In this document: one piece after another, positions 28,329-37,278 of the stretch | How the letters are laid out: the number at the start of each line of letters is the position of its first letter | Position numbering within the stretch: position 1 is the stretch's first letter | Assembly (NCBI GenBank): GCA_016874235.1 | Contig: VGUJ01000002.1 | Span: 1-64,000, forward strand | DNA from: Gammaproteobacteria bacterium | Lineage (GTDB): Bacteria; Pseudomonadota; Gammaproteobacteria; Steroidobacterales; Steroidobacteraceae | Direction: 5' to 3' | DNA: 64,000 bases | Made by a program: the position numbers and the translations under genes | Notes under the pieces: model-generated | The model's input: only the letters and a program-made list of their open reading frames with translations | Told to the model about the DNA's origin: nothing | Databases searched by the model: none

Positions 28329-29672
28329 TCAAGAGGGGCGCGAAGAGAGGTTGGATTGTATGTACCCCCCCTCCACCGCACAAGTTTGTGAGGGCTCGGG
28401 ATCGAACAATTCGACGCCAGGCGCCCGGGCGAGTTCCCGCGTCTCGAGGTCCGGCAGATTGGCGATCAGCTCGAGGCTGCCGTCCTCGAGCACCCGCTCG
28501 CTCTGAACGACGCCCGAGGCGAACAGCCGCGCTCTCAACGCCCCCGCATGCCGGGCGTCGACCCTGACCGTTCTGGGTCTCGCAAATCGCGATAGCCGCT
28601 CAGCGATGACCCCCATCAACTCAAATAAGCCGAGGTGGCGAGCGGCCGAGATCCAGACGCTTTGCGCCTCTCCCGCCTCGTCCCGCTCGACTCTCGGGGT
28701 CAGCTCCAGTCGATCGATTTTATTGAAGACCTTGATCTGCGGAAGATCGCCGGCCCCCACCTCCCGCAGCACGGCGTTAACCTGATCGATCCGCTCATCA
28801 CGCCGCGGGTCGCTGGCATCGATGACGTGCAGCAGTAAAGTCGCCTCGCGAGCCTCGGTCAAAGTGGATTGGAAGGCCGCGACGAGCTCGTGAGGCAACT
28901 CGCGAATGAACCCGACCGTATCGGCCACGACGATCGGCGAACCGCCCGGCAAATTGACCCGACGTACAAGCGGATCCAGCGTCGCGAAGAGCTGATCGGC
29001 CACGTAGGCCTCTGCGCCTGTCAGCGAACGGAACAACGTGGACTTACCTGCGTTGGTGTAGCCGACGAGCGCCACCGACGGAATGGGGATTTCGATTCGA
29101 CGCTGACGTCCGGTTTCACGTTGTTGCTTGAGTTTCTCGAGTCGTCGGCTCAACACGCGAACGCGTTCGCCGAGCAATCGGCGATCAGTTTCGAGCTGGG
29201 TTTCGCCCGGTCCGCGAAGACCGATACCACCTTTTTGACGCTCAAGGTGAGTCCAACCGCGAACGAGCCGGCTCGAGAGATGTCGCAATTGCGCAAGCTC
29301 AACTTCGAGCTTGCCTTCGTGGCTACGCGCTCGCTGAGCAAAGATATCGAGGATGAGCGCATTCCGATCGAGCACTCGAAGGCCAGTCAGTTTTTCGAGG
29401 TTACGTTCTTGACTCGGCGAGAGTGCGTGATCGACCAGGATCACCTCGGCACAACTGTCGACCGCCGCCTGACGAATCTCTTCGGCCTTGCCGCTGCCCA
29501 CGAAGTACCGCGGATCCGGTCGCTCGCGGCGACCGGTGACGGTGACGGCCGCGCTCACTCCCGCAGACTCCGCAAGCTGCGCGAACTCCTCGAGATCTTC
29601 GCTTTCTACCGGCCCGTCAAGACCAATGCGAACGAGGACGGCGCGTTCGCCGCCGCGGGGACGCTCAAACAC
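28329..29672 (-). CDS. hflX: HflX, ribosome-splitting GTPase
   Basis: The 447-residue protein has an N-terminal nucleotide-binding domain (RPDPRYFVGSGKAEEI), the GGIGLRGPGETQLE linker and a G domain with VGYTNAGKSTLF near residue 203, DTVGFI and NKID. HflX rescues stalled ribosomes during stress. The start is a GTG at 29672 (VFERPRGG). It lies 12 bp after hfq, the standard hfq-hflX-hflK-hflC order. Confidence 0.96.
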   Translation of the reverse strand: MFERPRGGERAVLVRIGLDGPVESEDLEEFAQLAESAGVSAAVTVTGRRERPDPRYFVGSGKAEEIRQAAVDSCAEVILVDHALSPSQERNLEKLTGLRVLDRNALILDIFAQRARSHEGKLEVELAQLRHLSSRLVRGWTHLERQKGGIGLRGPGETQLETDRRLLGERVRVLSRRLEKLKQQRETGRQRRIEIPIPSVALVGYTNAGKSTLFRSLTGAEAYVADQLFATLDPLVRRVNLPGGSPIVVADTVGFIRELPHELVAAFQSTLTEAREATLLLHVIDASDPRRDERIDQVNAVLREVGAGDLPQIKVFNKIDRLELTPRVERDEAGEAQSVWISAARHLGLFELMGVIAERLSRFARPRTVRVDARHAGALRARLFASGVVQSERVLEDGSLELIANLPDLETRELARAPGVELFDPEPSQTCAVEGGYIQSNLSSRPS

Positions 29673-29684
29673 GAGTGATCGAGA

Positions 29685-29945
29685 TCACTCGACGGGAGGG
29701 GCATCCGCGTCACCCTCTTCCTCACCAGGAACGGGGACACGGACGTTTCGCGCAGGGACGATGGTTGAGATGGCGTGCTTGTAGACCATTTGGTTCACGG
29801 TATTTTTGAGTAGCACGACGAATTGGTCGAACGAATCGATCTGACCCTGCAACTTGATGCCATTCACCAAATAGATGGAGACCGACACACGCTCTTTTCG
29901 AAGCTGATTGAGGAAGGGATCCTGCAGGGATTGGCCCTTGGCCAT
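29685..29945 (-). CDS. hfq: Hfq, RNA chaperone
   Basis: The 86-residue Sm-like hexamer subunit has the N-terminal [17 protein letters not shown], Sm1 with [10 protein letters not shown] and the Sm2 KH motif in VYKHAIST. The C-terminal tail is short and acidic. It binds sRNAs and poly(A) tails. AGGAG precedes the ATG. The 87-bp gap after miaA could hold its own promoter, but no convincing boxes were found. Confidence 0.98.
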   Translation of the reverse strand: MAKGQSLQDPFLNQLRKERVSVSIYLVNGIKLQGQIDSFDQFVVLLKNTVNQMVYKHAISTIVPARNVRVPVPGEEEGDADAPPVE

Positions 29946-30032
29946 GATGACACTCCTAATTTTTTTGACTCACTCCGGGCCCCGCCCGAAGCGTCTCCCC
30001 CCTGTAGACCAATCTACCATGGGAGGGGTTCC

Positions 30033-30971
30033 TCATCCTGCCGTCTGGCACACATAACTCATTTCGACCACCCAGCGTTCGCATTCTTTTGGGTCAACAG
30101 GGTCCCAAACTCTCCAGTCCGAGTCCGCTCGAATCCAAGTCAATTGGCGCTTCGCCAGCTGGCGTGAGGCGGCGATCGCCCGTCGGATTGCCTCGTCGAG
30201 TTCGTACTCCCCGGCGAGATGGGCCGAGAGCTGTCGATACCCCACCGCACGCATGGCCGTCGCACAAAGATCAAAATCGGGGCGAGCCCGAAGCTTTTCA
30301 ACCTCCTCGACGAAGCCTGCAGACATCATGTTCAAAAACCGTCGCTCGATACGCTCGTGCAGCCGGGCGCGATCGGCTGGGACCAAGGCCTCGCGACGAA
30401 AACGAAGCCCCTTCGCAGGCGAGGTTTCGCGCTGCCAGGTACTGATCGGTTGGCCGCTCACCTCAAAGACCTCGAGGGCGCGCTGTATTCGCTGCGGGTC
30501 GTTGGGATGGATGCGGGCCGCGGCCTCAGGGTCGACCCGGGCGAGCTCACCATGAAGCGCAGACCATCCAACCGCTCTCGCTCGCGCGTCGATCCGCGCG
30601 CGAACGGCAGGATCGGCCATCGGCAAAGCTGCGATGCCATACACCAGCGAATTGAAGTACAGCATGGTTCCGCCGACGAGCACCGGCATCCGACCACGCG
30701 AGCGAATGCCTTCGATGGCCGATGTCGCCTCGGCGACGAACTCGCCCGCGCTATACGTTTGCGAGGGTTCACGAATATCGATGAGATGATGCGGAACTCG
30801 CGCTCGTACCTCGGCGTCCGGTTTCGCCGATCCGATGTCGAGTCCGCGATAGACTTGCGACGAATCGACGCTGACGATTTCGATGGGTGCACGCGCTGCG
30901 AGCGCCAGTGCGAGGTCTGACTTACCGCTCGCGGTGGGCCCGGCGAGCAGAATGGCATCGAACTCGCTCAT
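30033..30971 (-). CDS. miaA: MiaA, tRNA dimethylallyltransferase
   Basis: The 312-residue enzyme adds the isopentenyl group to A37 of tRNAs reading UNN codons. P-loop GPTASGKSDLA near residues 11-21, DSSQVYRGLDIGSAKP, VGGTMLYFNSL and DLCATAMRAVGYRQ are the MiaA landmarks. The ATG overlaps the mutL stop by 4 bp. It is upstream of hfq. Confidence 0.97.
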   Translation of the reverse strand: MSEFDAILLAGPTASGKSDLALALAARAPIEIVSVDSSQVYRGLDIGSAKPDAEVRARVPHHLIDIREPSQTYSAGEFVAEATSAIEGIRSRGRMPVLVGGTMLYFNSLVYGIAALPMADPAVRARIDARARAVGWSALHGELARVDPEAAARIHPNDPQRIQRALEVFEVSGQPISTWQRETSPAKGLRFRREALVPADRARLHERIERRFLNMMSAGFVEEVEKLRARPDFDLCATAMRAVGYRQLSAHLAGEYELDEAIRRAIAASRQLAKRQLTWIRADSDWRVWDPVDPKECERWVVEMSYVCQTAG

Positions 30972-32719
30972 CGCCCGCGCAAGAACAATTGATCGAGCTG
31001 CTCAAGACTGAGTACGGTCCAGGTCGGCCGACCGTGATTGCACTGCCCCGCACGCTCGGTGGCCTCCATGTCACGTAACAAGGCATTCATCTCAGGCAAG
31101 GTCAGTTTGCGATTGGCCCGAATGGCGCTGCGACAGGCGATGTTGCCGAGCAATACATGCGCCGCCGCCTCGAGGTGATGACTGCCCTGATCGTCGCGTA
31201 AATCTTTGAGAACTTCTCGCACCAACGGCGCCGGATCAACCTGCGACAGTAGAGCAGGCATGGCGCGTACGGCTAAACGACCGGGGCCGATCACGTCGAT
31301 CTCGAATCCCGCGCGGGCGAAGTCATCCGAATGCGCCGCGAAGCTCTCGCTTTCGTGCGCAGCCACTTCGACGACGCGTGGCTCGAGTAAGCGCTGGACC
31401 GCCGGCGAGTCACCGAAGTCTCGTTTCATCCGTTCATAGAGCACCCGCTCGTGGGCGGCATGCGCATCGACCAAGATCAATCCCGACTCGCTCTGCGCCA
31501 GGATGTAGGTGCCATGAAGCTGAGCGAGCGCGGTACCGAGCGACCCGGGCGCGGTCGTTACCGATGCGGGCGTCGATCCGAGTGCCGGCTCCTCCACGAA
31601 CGCCGACCTCACTCCGATCGCCTCCCCTACGCCTGTCGCCAGATCGAAGCCAGACTGAGCCGCATCACTGCGAAAGGCATCGACCCCGAGAGTCGTCGTG
31701 CGCGCGGTCGGCGCTGCCGACCCCGCCCCGACGCCTAAGGCGTCATGCACCGTTCGAAACACGAAATCATGGATCTGGCGGACGTCACGGAATCGGACTT
31801 CCAGTTTTTGCGGATGCGCATTGACGTCGACCCACTGCGGATCGAGCTCAAGATAAACAAGGTACGCCGGCTGCCGACCATGGTAGAGCACGTCGCGATA
31901 ACCGAGTCGCACCGCACCGGCGAGCATCCGATCGCGTACGGAGCGCCCGTTGACATATGCAAATTGTTGATCGCTCGCCGCTCGCGCGGCGTGCGGCTGA
32001 CCCAGCCAACCCCAAAACGTGACAGATCCCGACTGACGCTCGACAGGTAGCGCCTCGACAATGAACTGCTCACCCATGATCGAAGCGATGCGTACCCGCT
32101 GGGCCTCGGGTGTAGTCGCAAGCGGCGTATCGATCAGCGTACGCCCTTCGTGTCGCAACCTGAACGCCACGTCGAAACGAGCGAGTACGAAACGCTCGAC
32201 CAGTCGTGCGATATGACCGAGCTCGGTGCTCTCGGTACGCAAGAACTTTCGGCGCGCGGGTACGTTGTAAAAAAGATCACGAACCTCGACGAGCGTGCCG
32301 CGAGGCTGCGGCGAAGGCGCGACCGGCGAAATCTCCCCGCCTTCGACTCGAACCTCCGCGCCCTGCGAGGAACCGACGGCGCGCGAGGCGATACGCAGGC
32401 GAGCGACGGAACCGATGGAAGGCAGCGCCTCACCGCGAAAGCCCAAAGTGCGGATGGCAGCGAGATCCTCGAGGTTGCCGATCTTGCTCGTGGCGTGTCG
32501 CTGCACGGCGAGCGGCAGTTCATCGGCAGCAATACCGTGACCATCATCGAGAATCCGGACGAGCCGCGACCCGCCCGCCTCCACATCGACGTCGATCGAG
32601 CGCGCACCCGCATCGAGCGCATTCTCGATGAGCTCTTTGACGAGCGACGCCGGTCGCTCGACCACCTCGCCCGCGGCGATCTGATCGACGAGCGCACTCG
32701 GCAGCAAACGAATGGGCAC
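30968..32719 (-). CDS. mutL: MutL, mismatch repair protein (endonuclease-type)
   Basis: The 583-residue protein has the GHKL ATPase motifs ENALDAGA, DDGHGI and TLGFRGEALPSI at the N-terminus. Its C-terminal domain has the metal-dependent nicking endonuclease motifs DAHAAHERVLYE (D-x-HA-x2-E-x4-E), ACRSAIRAN and CNHGRP. E. coli MutL lacks these and depends on MutH. Hence this organism probably runs MutH-independent repair. It lies 8 bp after the amidase gene and overlaps miaA by 4 bp. Confidence 0.96.
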   Translation of the reverse strand: MPIRLLPSALVDQIAAGEVVERPASLVKELIENALDAGARSIDVDVEAGGSRLVRILDDGHGIAADELPLAVQRHATSKIGNLEDLAAIRTLGFRGEALPSIGSVARLRIASRAVGSSQGAEVRVEGGEISPVAPSPQPRGTLVEVRDLFYNVPARRKFLRTESTELGHIARLVERFVLARFDVAFRLRHEGRTLIDTPLATTPEAQRVRIASIMGEQFIVEALPVERQSGSVTFWGWLGQPHAARAASDQQFAYVNGRSVRDRMLAGAVRLGYRDVLYHGRQPAYLVYLELDPQWVDVNAHPQKLEVRFRDVRQIHDFVFRTVHDALGVGAGSAAPTARTTTLGVDAFRSDAAQSGFDLATGVGEAIGVRSAFVEEPALGSTPASVTTAPGSLGTALAQLHGTYILAQSESGLILVDAHAAHERVLYERMKRDFGDSPAVQRLLEPRVVEVAAHESESFAAHSDDFARAGFEIDVIGPGRLAVRAMPALLSQVDPAPLVREVLKDLRDDQGSHHLEAAAHVLLGNIACRSAIRANRKLTLPEMNALLRDMEATERAGQCNHGRPTWTVLSLEQLDQLFLRGR

Positions 32720-32727
32720 GAGAGAGA

Positions 32728-34089
32728 CTAGAGCTTGCCCGAACGAGCCGGCGCCCCGTCAGTCGCCGTCGCGATCACCGTTCGACCCGACTCACGCGCT
32801 TGAGCAAAGCGCGAGCCATCCGGCGGATGATCAAGGAAGAACTGCTTCACGCCGTCAAAGATAGCTTCGGCGAGATCTTTTCGGCGTTCTGGCTTGTTGA
32901 GCAATCGCTCGTCCGCCGGACTCGAGATGAACGCGGTCTCGACGAGCATCGAGGGAATATCAGGACTTTTGAGCACGACGAAACCCGCTTGCTGCACGAG
33001 GGGCTTGCGGACCTCGTTCACGCGAGAGAGAGACCGCAGCACGCGCTCGGCCGCCACCATGCTTTGGCTGATCTGCGCGGACTGCGCGAGATCGACGAGT
33101 ACCGAGGCGATCACGGGGTCTTTGTCGTCGAGGGATACCCCACCCGCCAGGTCGGCCGCGTTTTCACGATCGGCCAGCAACCTCGCCTGCTCGTCGGTCG
33201 CGCCCTTCAGTGACAGCACGTACACCGAGGATCCAGATACCGACGGGTCACGGACGGCATCCGCGTGGACGGAGACGAACAGTTCTGCGCCGGCGTCTCG
33301 CGCCCGACGAATTCGTTGACGCAGCGTCAGAAAATAATCGCCATCACGGGTGAGGATGGCTCGCATGCCGGGCTCCCGGTTGATGCGTTCGGCGAGCTCT
33401 TTAGAAATGTCGAGGACGACGTCTTTCTCGCGGGTTCCCGCTCGGCCGATCGCCCCCGGGTCCTGCCCACCATGACCCGCGTCCACCGCCACGATGACGT
33501 CGCGACCCCCAACGGGCAAATGCTCAGCCTTGATCGGCTTGATGCTCGGCTCCGCGACGGGCGTGATGACGGGTGCAGTCGGAATCGGCGCGGTCGAACT
33601 CGTCGCGGTGACCGCAGGGGTCGACGCAGCCATTGCAGCAACAGCAGGCGTACTCCGCCCTCCCGCGACCTCCAGGGTGAACTGTCGAGCCGCCGTATCG
33701 CCACCCGCCCATCGAACGCGGGCACCCGCAGCAAGATCGAGCACGAGTCGCAAGGAACCGTCGGCCTGCGGACCCGCTCGGACCGCGCGTACGGCGCCCT
33801 GCGCCGCGGGCAGTCGAACCGAGGACGCCAAGCGAGTTCCTGGGAAATCGACGACGGCGCGCAACGGCCGCTCGAGCACAAAGAATTTGGGGACGGTGTC
33901 GGCTTCGACTTCAATGACGAGGCGCATCGAGTCGGTCGGTGCCGAAGGCGCCTCGAAACGAAGCTCACGAAGCGTTTTGCCGGCGGCGCTCGCCGTGTCG
34001 GTAATGAAAAACGCGACCCCCGCAAGCAGAGCCAAAGCCACAATCGCGCGCCGCGCGCGGGTTTCCGACGACCCCTGAGGACGTGTCAT
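32728..34089 (-). CDS. N-acetylmuramoyl-L-alanine amidase with AMIN domain (AmiB/AmiC-like)
   Basis: The 453-residue periplasmic enzyme has a signal peptide (hydrophobic core about residues 15-30, ending TASAAG) and an N-terminal AMIN domain for septal targeting. A Pro/Ala/Thr linker follows, then an Amidase_3 domain. The zinc ligands are in VAVDAGHGGQDPGAIG, the glutamate of EKDVVLDIS and FVSVHADA; a catalytic glutamate is in LVETAFIS. There is no C-terminal LysM, unlike AmiB. It splits daughter-cell septa, probably with EnvC/NlpD activators. The ATG at 34089 is preferred over an upstream TTG because it gives a clean signal peptide. Confidence 0.93.
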   Translation of the reverse strand: MTRPQGSSETRARRAIVALALLAGVAFFITDTASAAGKTLRELRFEAPSAPTDSMRLVIEVEADTVPKFFVLERPLRAVVDFPGTRLASSVRLPAAQGAVRAVRAGPQADGSLRLVLDLAAGARVRWAGGDTAARQFTLEVAGGRSTPAVAAMAASTPAVTATSSTAPIPTAPVITPVAEPSIKPIKAEHLPVGGRDVIVAVDAGHGGQDPGAIGRAGTREKDVVLDISKELAERINREPGMRAILTRDGDYFLTLRQRIRRARDAGAELFVSVHADAVRDPSVSGSSVYVLSLKGATDEQARLLADRENAADLAGGVSLDDKDPVIASVLVDLAQSAQISQSMVAAERVLRSLSRVNEVRKPLVQQAGFVVLKSPDIPSMLVETAFISSPADERLLNKPERRKDLAEAIFDGVKQFFLDHPPDGSRFAQARESGRTVIATATDGAPARSGKL

Positions 34090-34133
34090 GAGCCGAAAGA
34101 TTACGCGGAACGCAGGCAATATTTCAACCAAAA

Positions 34134-34628
34134 TCAATGCTCTGCAGAGGAAAACTCAGGTTCCCTTGAGGCCTGATGCAGCCACTCGGCACCGAGTGGT
34201 GTTCGGGCTTCAACGCTTACCCAATGACCTGTCGAGGAGCCTTCCAACACCAACTCCAGGTCGGGCTGGGGCAACACCCCCTCGCCACGCTCTGGCCATT
34301 CGATCAGCCAGAGCGCGCCCTCATGGTCGTGATCGGGAAGCCCCAAAGACACCAGATCGCGGGGCTCCGCCAGTCGATACAGATCGAGATGAACGATACG
34401 CCAGGGTCCGCGCTCATAGGTTTCAAGCAGACTGTAGGTCGGACTTTTGACGGTCCGCGTCTCGCCAAGGGCTTGTAACAACCCTCGAACGAATGTGGTC
34501 TTGCCCGCGCCGAGATCGCCCTTCAAAAAAATACGTAACGATCGGGTGGGAGGTCTTGGCAGCGTACGAGCGAGCGCCGCGCCAAAGCGGCGCGTGCATT
34601 CGTCATCGGGCGAAAGGAGCCTGATCAT
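34134..34628 (-). CDS. tsaE: TsaE, t6A tRNA modification ATPase
   Basis: The 164-residue P-loop ATPase has Walker A GDLGAGKTTFVRG near residue 36, the SPTYSLLETY motif and HLDLYRL near residue 82. With TsaB, TsaC and TsaD it makes N6-threonylcarbamoyl-A37 in ANN-decoding tRNAs. The ATG at 34628 overlaps the nnr stop by 4 bp. Order nnr-tsaE-amidase-mutL is conserved in Gammaproteobacteria. Confidence 0.95.
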   Translation of the reverse strand: MIRLLSPDDECTRRFGAALARTLPRPPTRSLRIFLKGDLGAGKTTFVRGLLQALGETRTVKSPTYSLLETYERGPWRIVHLDLYRLAEPRDLVSLGLPDHDHEGALWLIEWPERGEGVLPQPDLELVLEGSSTGHWVSVEARTPLGAEWLHQASREPEFSSAEH

Positions 34629-36148
34629 GATGTGAGCACACGGGGCAGATGCCACGAAACTTCACTCGCGAGCACGCCACGATCAACACCCCGTGCAGCC
34701 GCCTCGCCTGCCAGGGCGTGCCACAGGACGCCAAGTCTTGCCGCCTCAACCGTCGAAAAACCTTGGCCCAGCAAAGCCGCGATGACGCCCGTCAGTACAT
34801 CGCCCATGCCAGGCGCGGCCATCGCGGGCGTACCGCGATCACACATGAACGGAATATGGTCGGACACCAGACTGCCTGCACCCTTGAGCACGATCGTCGC
34901 TGTATATCGATCTTGCATTTCTTTGAGCGATCGCACGCGATCACGCTGAACATCGGAGGTCGACCGTCCGAGTAGTCGAGCGGCCTCGCCAGGGTGCGGC
35001 GTCAAGATAGTTCGCGTCGGCAGTTCGAGCCCGGGTTGCTCGGCAAGCAGGTTGAGCGCATCCGCATCGAGAACAACCGGCAACTCGCGCGCTCGCGCCG
35101 CCGACAGGGCGTTCGCAAAACTCACTCGACTCCATTCGCTGCGCCCGAGACCCGGCCCGATCGCTAGGATATCGGCCGACTGCAGTAGGTCGGCCGAAGC
35201 TGCGCCCGTACCGAGGCCGCGCACCATGAGCTCGGGGCAACCGGCGGCGACCGCTGTCGCCGATTCGGGTGCCACCCAGGCCGTCACGCGCCCTGCCCCC
35301 GCCCGCAACGCCGCCTCACCCGCGAGTCGTGCCGCACCCGGCATACCCTCACCCCCGCCGACCACGAGCACGTGGCCGAAATGCCCCTTGTGAGCATCGC
35401 GAGGACGCGACGGTAATCTCGTGGTCAGATTGCTTGGACTCAAAAGATTGAGCGTGGGCGAAACCGTCGTCGCATCAATTCCGAGATCCGCGAGCACCAC
35501 CTCGCCCGCATGATCGGGCCCAGCGCCCAACCACAACCCGGCTTTTCTCGCGATGAATGTCACGGTCACCGCCGCATGCACGGCGACACCTCGCACCGCA
35601 CCGGTGTCGGCACACAGACCCGAAGGCACATCCAGCGCGAGCACGGGTCGGTTCAATTTATTAGTGGCACGAATGATCTCGGCGAGATCGGCGCGCACCT
35701 CGGACTGCAGGCCGATTCCGAGCAAGGCATCCACGATGACATCAGCACCCGCCAATCGCTCGACGTCAAAGCGTCCTGCCCTCAGATTTTCGACGGGCGT
35801 ACCGTCCTTCATGCATTGCGTCGCGGCGCGCGCTGCATCGGCTGTCAAGCGATCGATCGGCACCGCTGCGAGCACGCGTGGCGTGAGACCGGCCTCACGA
35901 GCGAGCTTCGCAAGGGCGTAGCCATCGCCGCCGTTATTTCCCCCACCGCACAACACGAGCAGATCACGGGCCACTGGCCATCGCGCACGCAGCTCTCGAA
36001 GCGCGGCAGATGCTGCGCGAAACATGAGTTGGGCGCCTTCGACACCTGAGACAACCGTCGACGTTTCAAGGGCCCGAACGTCTTCGACGCGGTAAAGTCC
36101 GGACGGTCTCCCGCGATGCCCACCGTACTCGTAATGTCCTGGGTTCAT
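34625..36148 (-). CDS. nnr: Bifunctional NAD(P)HX epimerase/dehydratase
   Basis: The 507-residue fusion repairs hydrated NAD(P)H. The N-terminal epimerase half carries LCGGGNNGGDGYALA near residue 66 and DVPSGLCADTG. The C-terminal dehydratase half has the ribokinase-like motifs GHFGHVLVVGGGEGMPGAA, LAIGPGLG, VLDADALN and AAPGMGDVLTGVIAALL. The ATG at 36148 is used; the frame open further upstream would run into queG. An in-frame start closer to the conserved LYRVEDVRALE was not found, giving a slightly long N-terminus. Confidence 0.94.
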   Translation of the reverse strand: MNPGHYEYGGHRGRPSGLYRVEDVRALETSTVVSGVEGAQLMFRAASAALRELRARWPVARDLLVLCGGGNNGGDGYALAKLAREAGLTPRVLAAVPIDRLTADAARAATQCMKDGTPVENLRAGRFDVERLAGADVIVDALLGIGLQSEVRADLAEIIRATNKLNRPVLALDVPSGLCADTGAVRGVAVHAAVTVTFIARKAGLWLGAGPDHAGEVVLADLGIDATTVSPTLNLLSPSNLTTRLPSRPRDAHKGHFGHVLVVGGGEGMPGAARLAGEAALRAGAGRVTAWVAPESATAVAAGCPELMVRGLGTGAASADLLQSADILAIGPGLGRSEWSRVSFANALSAARARELPVVLDADALNLLAEQPGLELPTRTILTPHPGEAARLLGRSTSDVQRDRVRSLKEMQDRYTATIVLKGAGSLVSDHIPFMCDRGTPAMAAPGMGDVLTGVIAALLGQGFSTVEAARLGVLWHALAGEAAARGVDRGVLASEVSWHLPRVLTS

Positions 36149-36157
36149 TCGGGTGTG

Positions 36158-36181
36158 GAGTATACGGTCGCCGATATACTC
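36158..36181. promoter_or_regulatory. Symmetric divergent -10 boxes between nnr and queG
   Basis: The 38-bp gap holds a perfect inverted repeat, GAGTATA (36158-36164) and TATACTC (36175-36181), with 10 bp between. Each arm contains TATACT reading outward, giving candidate -10 boxes for nnr (minus) and queG (plus). The plus-strand box ends 6 bp before the queG ATG, so that mRNA would be leaderless. No clear -35 boxes were seen. Confidence 0.5.
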
Positions 36182-36186
36182 ACCGC

Positions 36187-37278
36187 ATGTCGCCCTCCGA
36201 CTTGCATGCCTTTCGAAACGAACTGGATGCTCTCGCCTCCGGGCTCGGCTTTGCAGCGATCGGCATCGCCCATCTCGACCTCGCGGAAGATGAGACGCAT
36301 CTGCTTCGCTGGCTCGCGGAAGGCCGGCACGGCGACATGCATTACATGGCGCGTCACGGCACACGGCGGTCGCGGCCCGCCGAGCTCAAGCCTGGAACCG
36401 TCTGCGCCATCAGCGTTCGACTCGATTACTGGCCAAGCGAAGCCACCAGCGCAGAGGCCGTACTCAACGCGCCCGATCTCGGCTATGTGTCTCGTTATGC
36501 ACTCGGCCGCGATTACCACAAGATTTTGCGAAACGCCCTGCAAGACTTCGCCGACCGCATCGAAGCAAAGATCGGGGCGTTCGGCTACCGCGTATTCGTC
36601 GACTCCGGCCCCGTACTCGAGAAAGCGCTCGCGCGAAACGCCGGACTCGGCTGGATCGGCAAACACACCAACCTCATCTACCAAGATGCCGGGTCATGGT
36701 TTTTTTTGGGCGAAATCTACACCGACCTGCCGCTGCCCATCGATCCGCCCACGGGCGCGCATTGCGGCACTTGCGAGGCCTGCATTCCGGCCTGCCCCAC
36801 GGGTGCAATCACGGCACCGTGGCAACTCGACGCGCGGCGCTGCATTTCCTATCTCACCATCGAGTTGCAGGGCGCGATCCCCGAACCCCTGCGACCCTTG
36901 ATCGGCAACCGCATCTACGGCTGCGACGATTGCCAGCTCGTTTGCCCCTGGAATAAGTTCGCACGTGCTGCCTCACACCCCGATCTCAAAGCGGTTCGTC
37001 ACAACCTAGATCAGACACCGCTCGTCGAGCTGTTTCTTTGGACCGCCGAAGAATTCGAGTCACGCCTGCGAGGCTCGGCAATCCGCCGTATCGGCCACGA
37101 GCGCTGGTTGCGTAACATCGCCGTCGCTCTCGGTAACGGAAGTCGCATAGGACCTGCCGCAGAGCGCGCTCGGACGGTGCTTCGTCAGCGCGCACAAGAC
37201 GCTTCGCCGCTCGTTCGCGAGCACATCGAGTGGGCACTGGATCGACTGAATGAAGGGGCTCGAACCGAGCCGAACTAG
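36187..37278 (+). CDS. queG: QueG, epoxyqueuosine reductase
   Basis: The 363-residue cobalamin- and Fe-S-dependent enzyme reduces epoxyqueuosine to queuosine at tRNA position 34. Two [4Fe-4S] motifs are visible, CGTCEACIPACPTGAI near residue 194 and CDDCQLVCPWNKF near 244. The family N-terminal part has YVSRYALGRDYHKILR near residue 100 and the FVDSGPVLEKALA segment. A C-terminal HEAT-like segment follows. Its 3' end overlaps panC by 4 bp, convergently. Confidence 0.97.
   Translation: MSPSDLHAFRNELDALASGLGFAAIGIAHLDLAEDETHLLRWLAEGRHGDMHYMARHGTRRSRPAELKPGTVCAISVRLDYWPSEATSAEAVLNAPDLGYVSRYALGRDYHKILRNALQDFADRIEAKIGAFGYRVFVDSGPVLEKALARNAGLGWIGKHTNLIYQDAGSWFFLGEIYTDLPLPIDPPTGAHCGTCEACIPACPTGAITAPWQLDARRCISYLTIELQGAIPEPLRPLIGNRIYGCDDCQLVCPWNKFARAASHPDLKAVRHNLDQTPLVELFLWTAEEFESRLRGSAIRRIGHERWLRNIAVALGNGSRIGPAAERARTVLRQRAQDASPLVREHIEWALDRLNEGARTEPN

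Noticed and set aside
29946-30032. Intrinsic terminator or promoter between miaA and hfq
   Set aside because: A CGGGC/GCCCG pairing exists but is followed by A-rich, not T-rich, sequence on the transcribed strand, and no convincing -35/-10 pair was found.
36149-36364. 72-codon upstream extension of nnr
   Set aside because: Runs antisense into queG coding sequence and is rich in Cys/Arg, unlike the family N-terminus.
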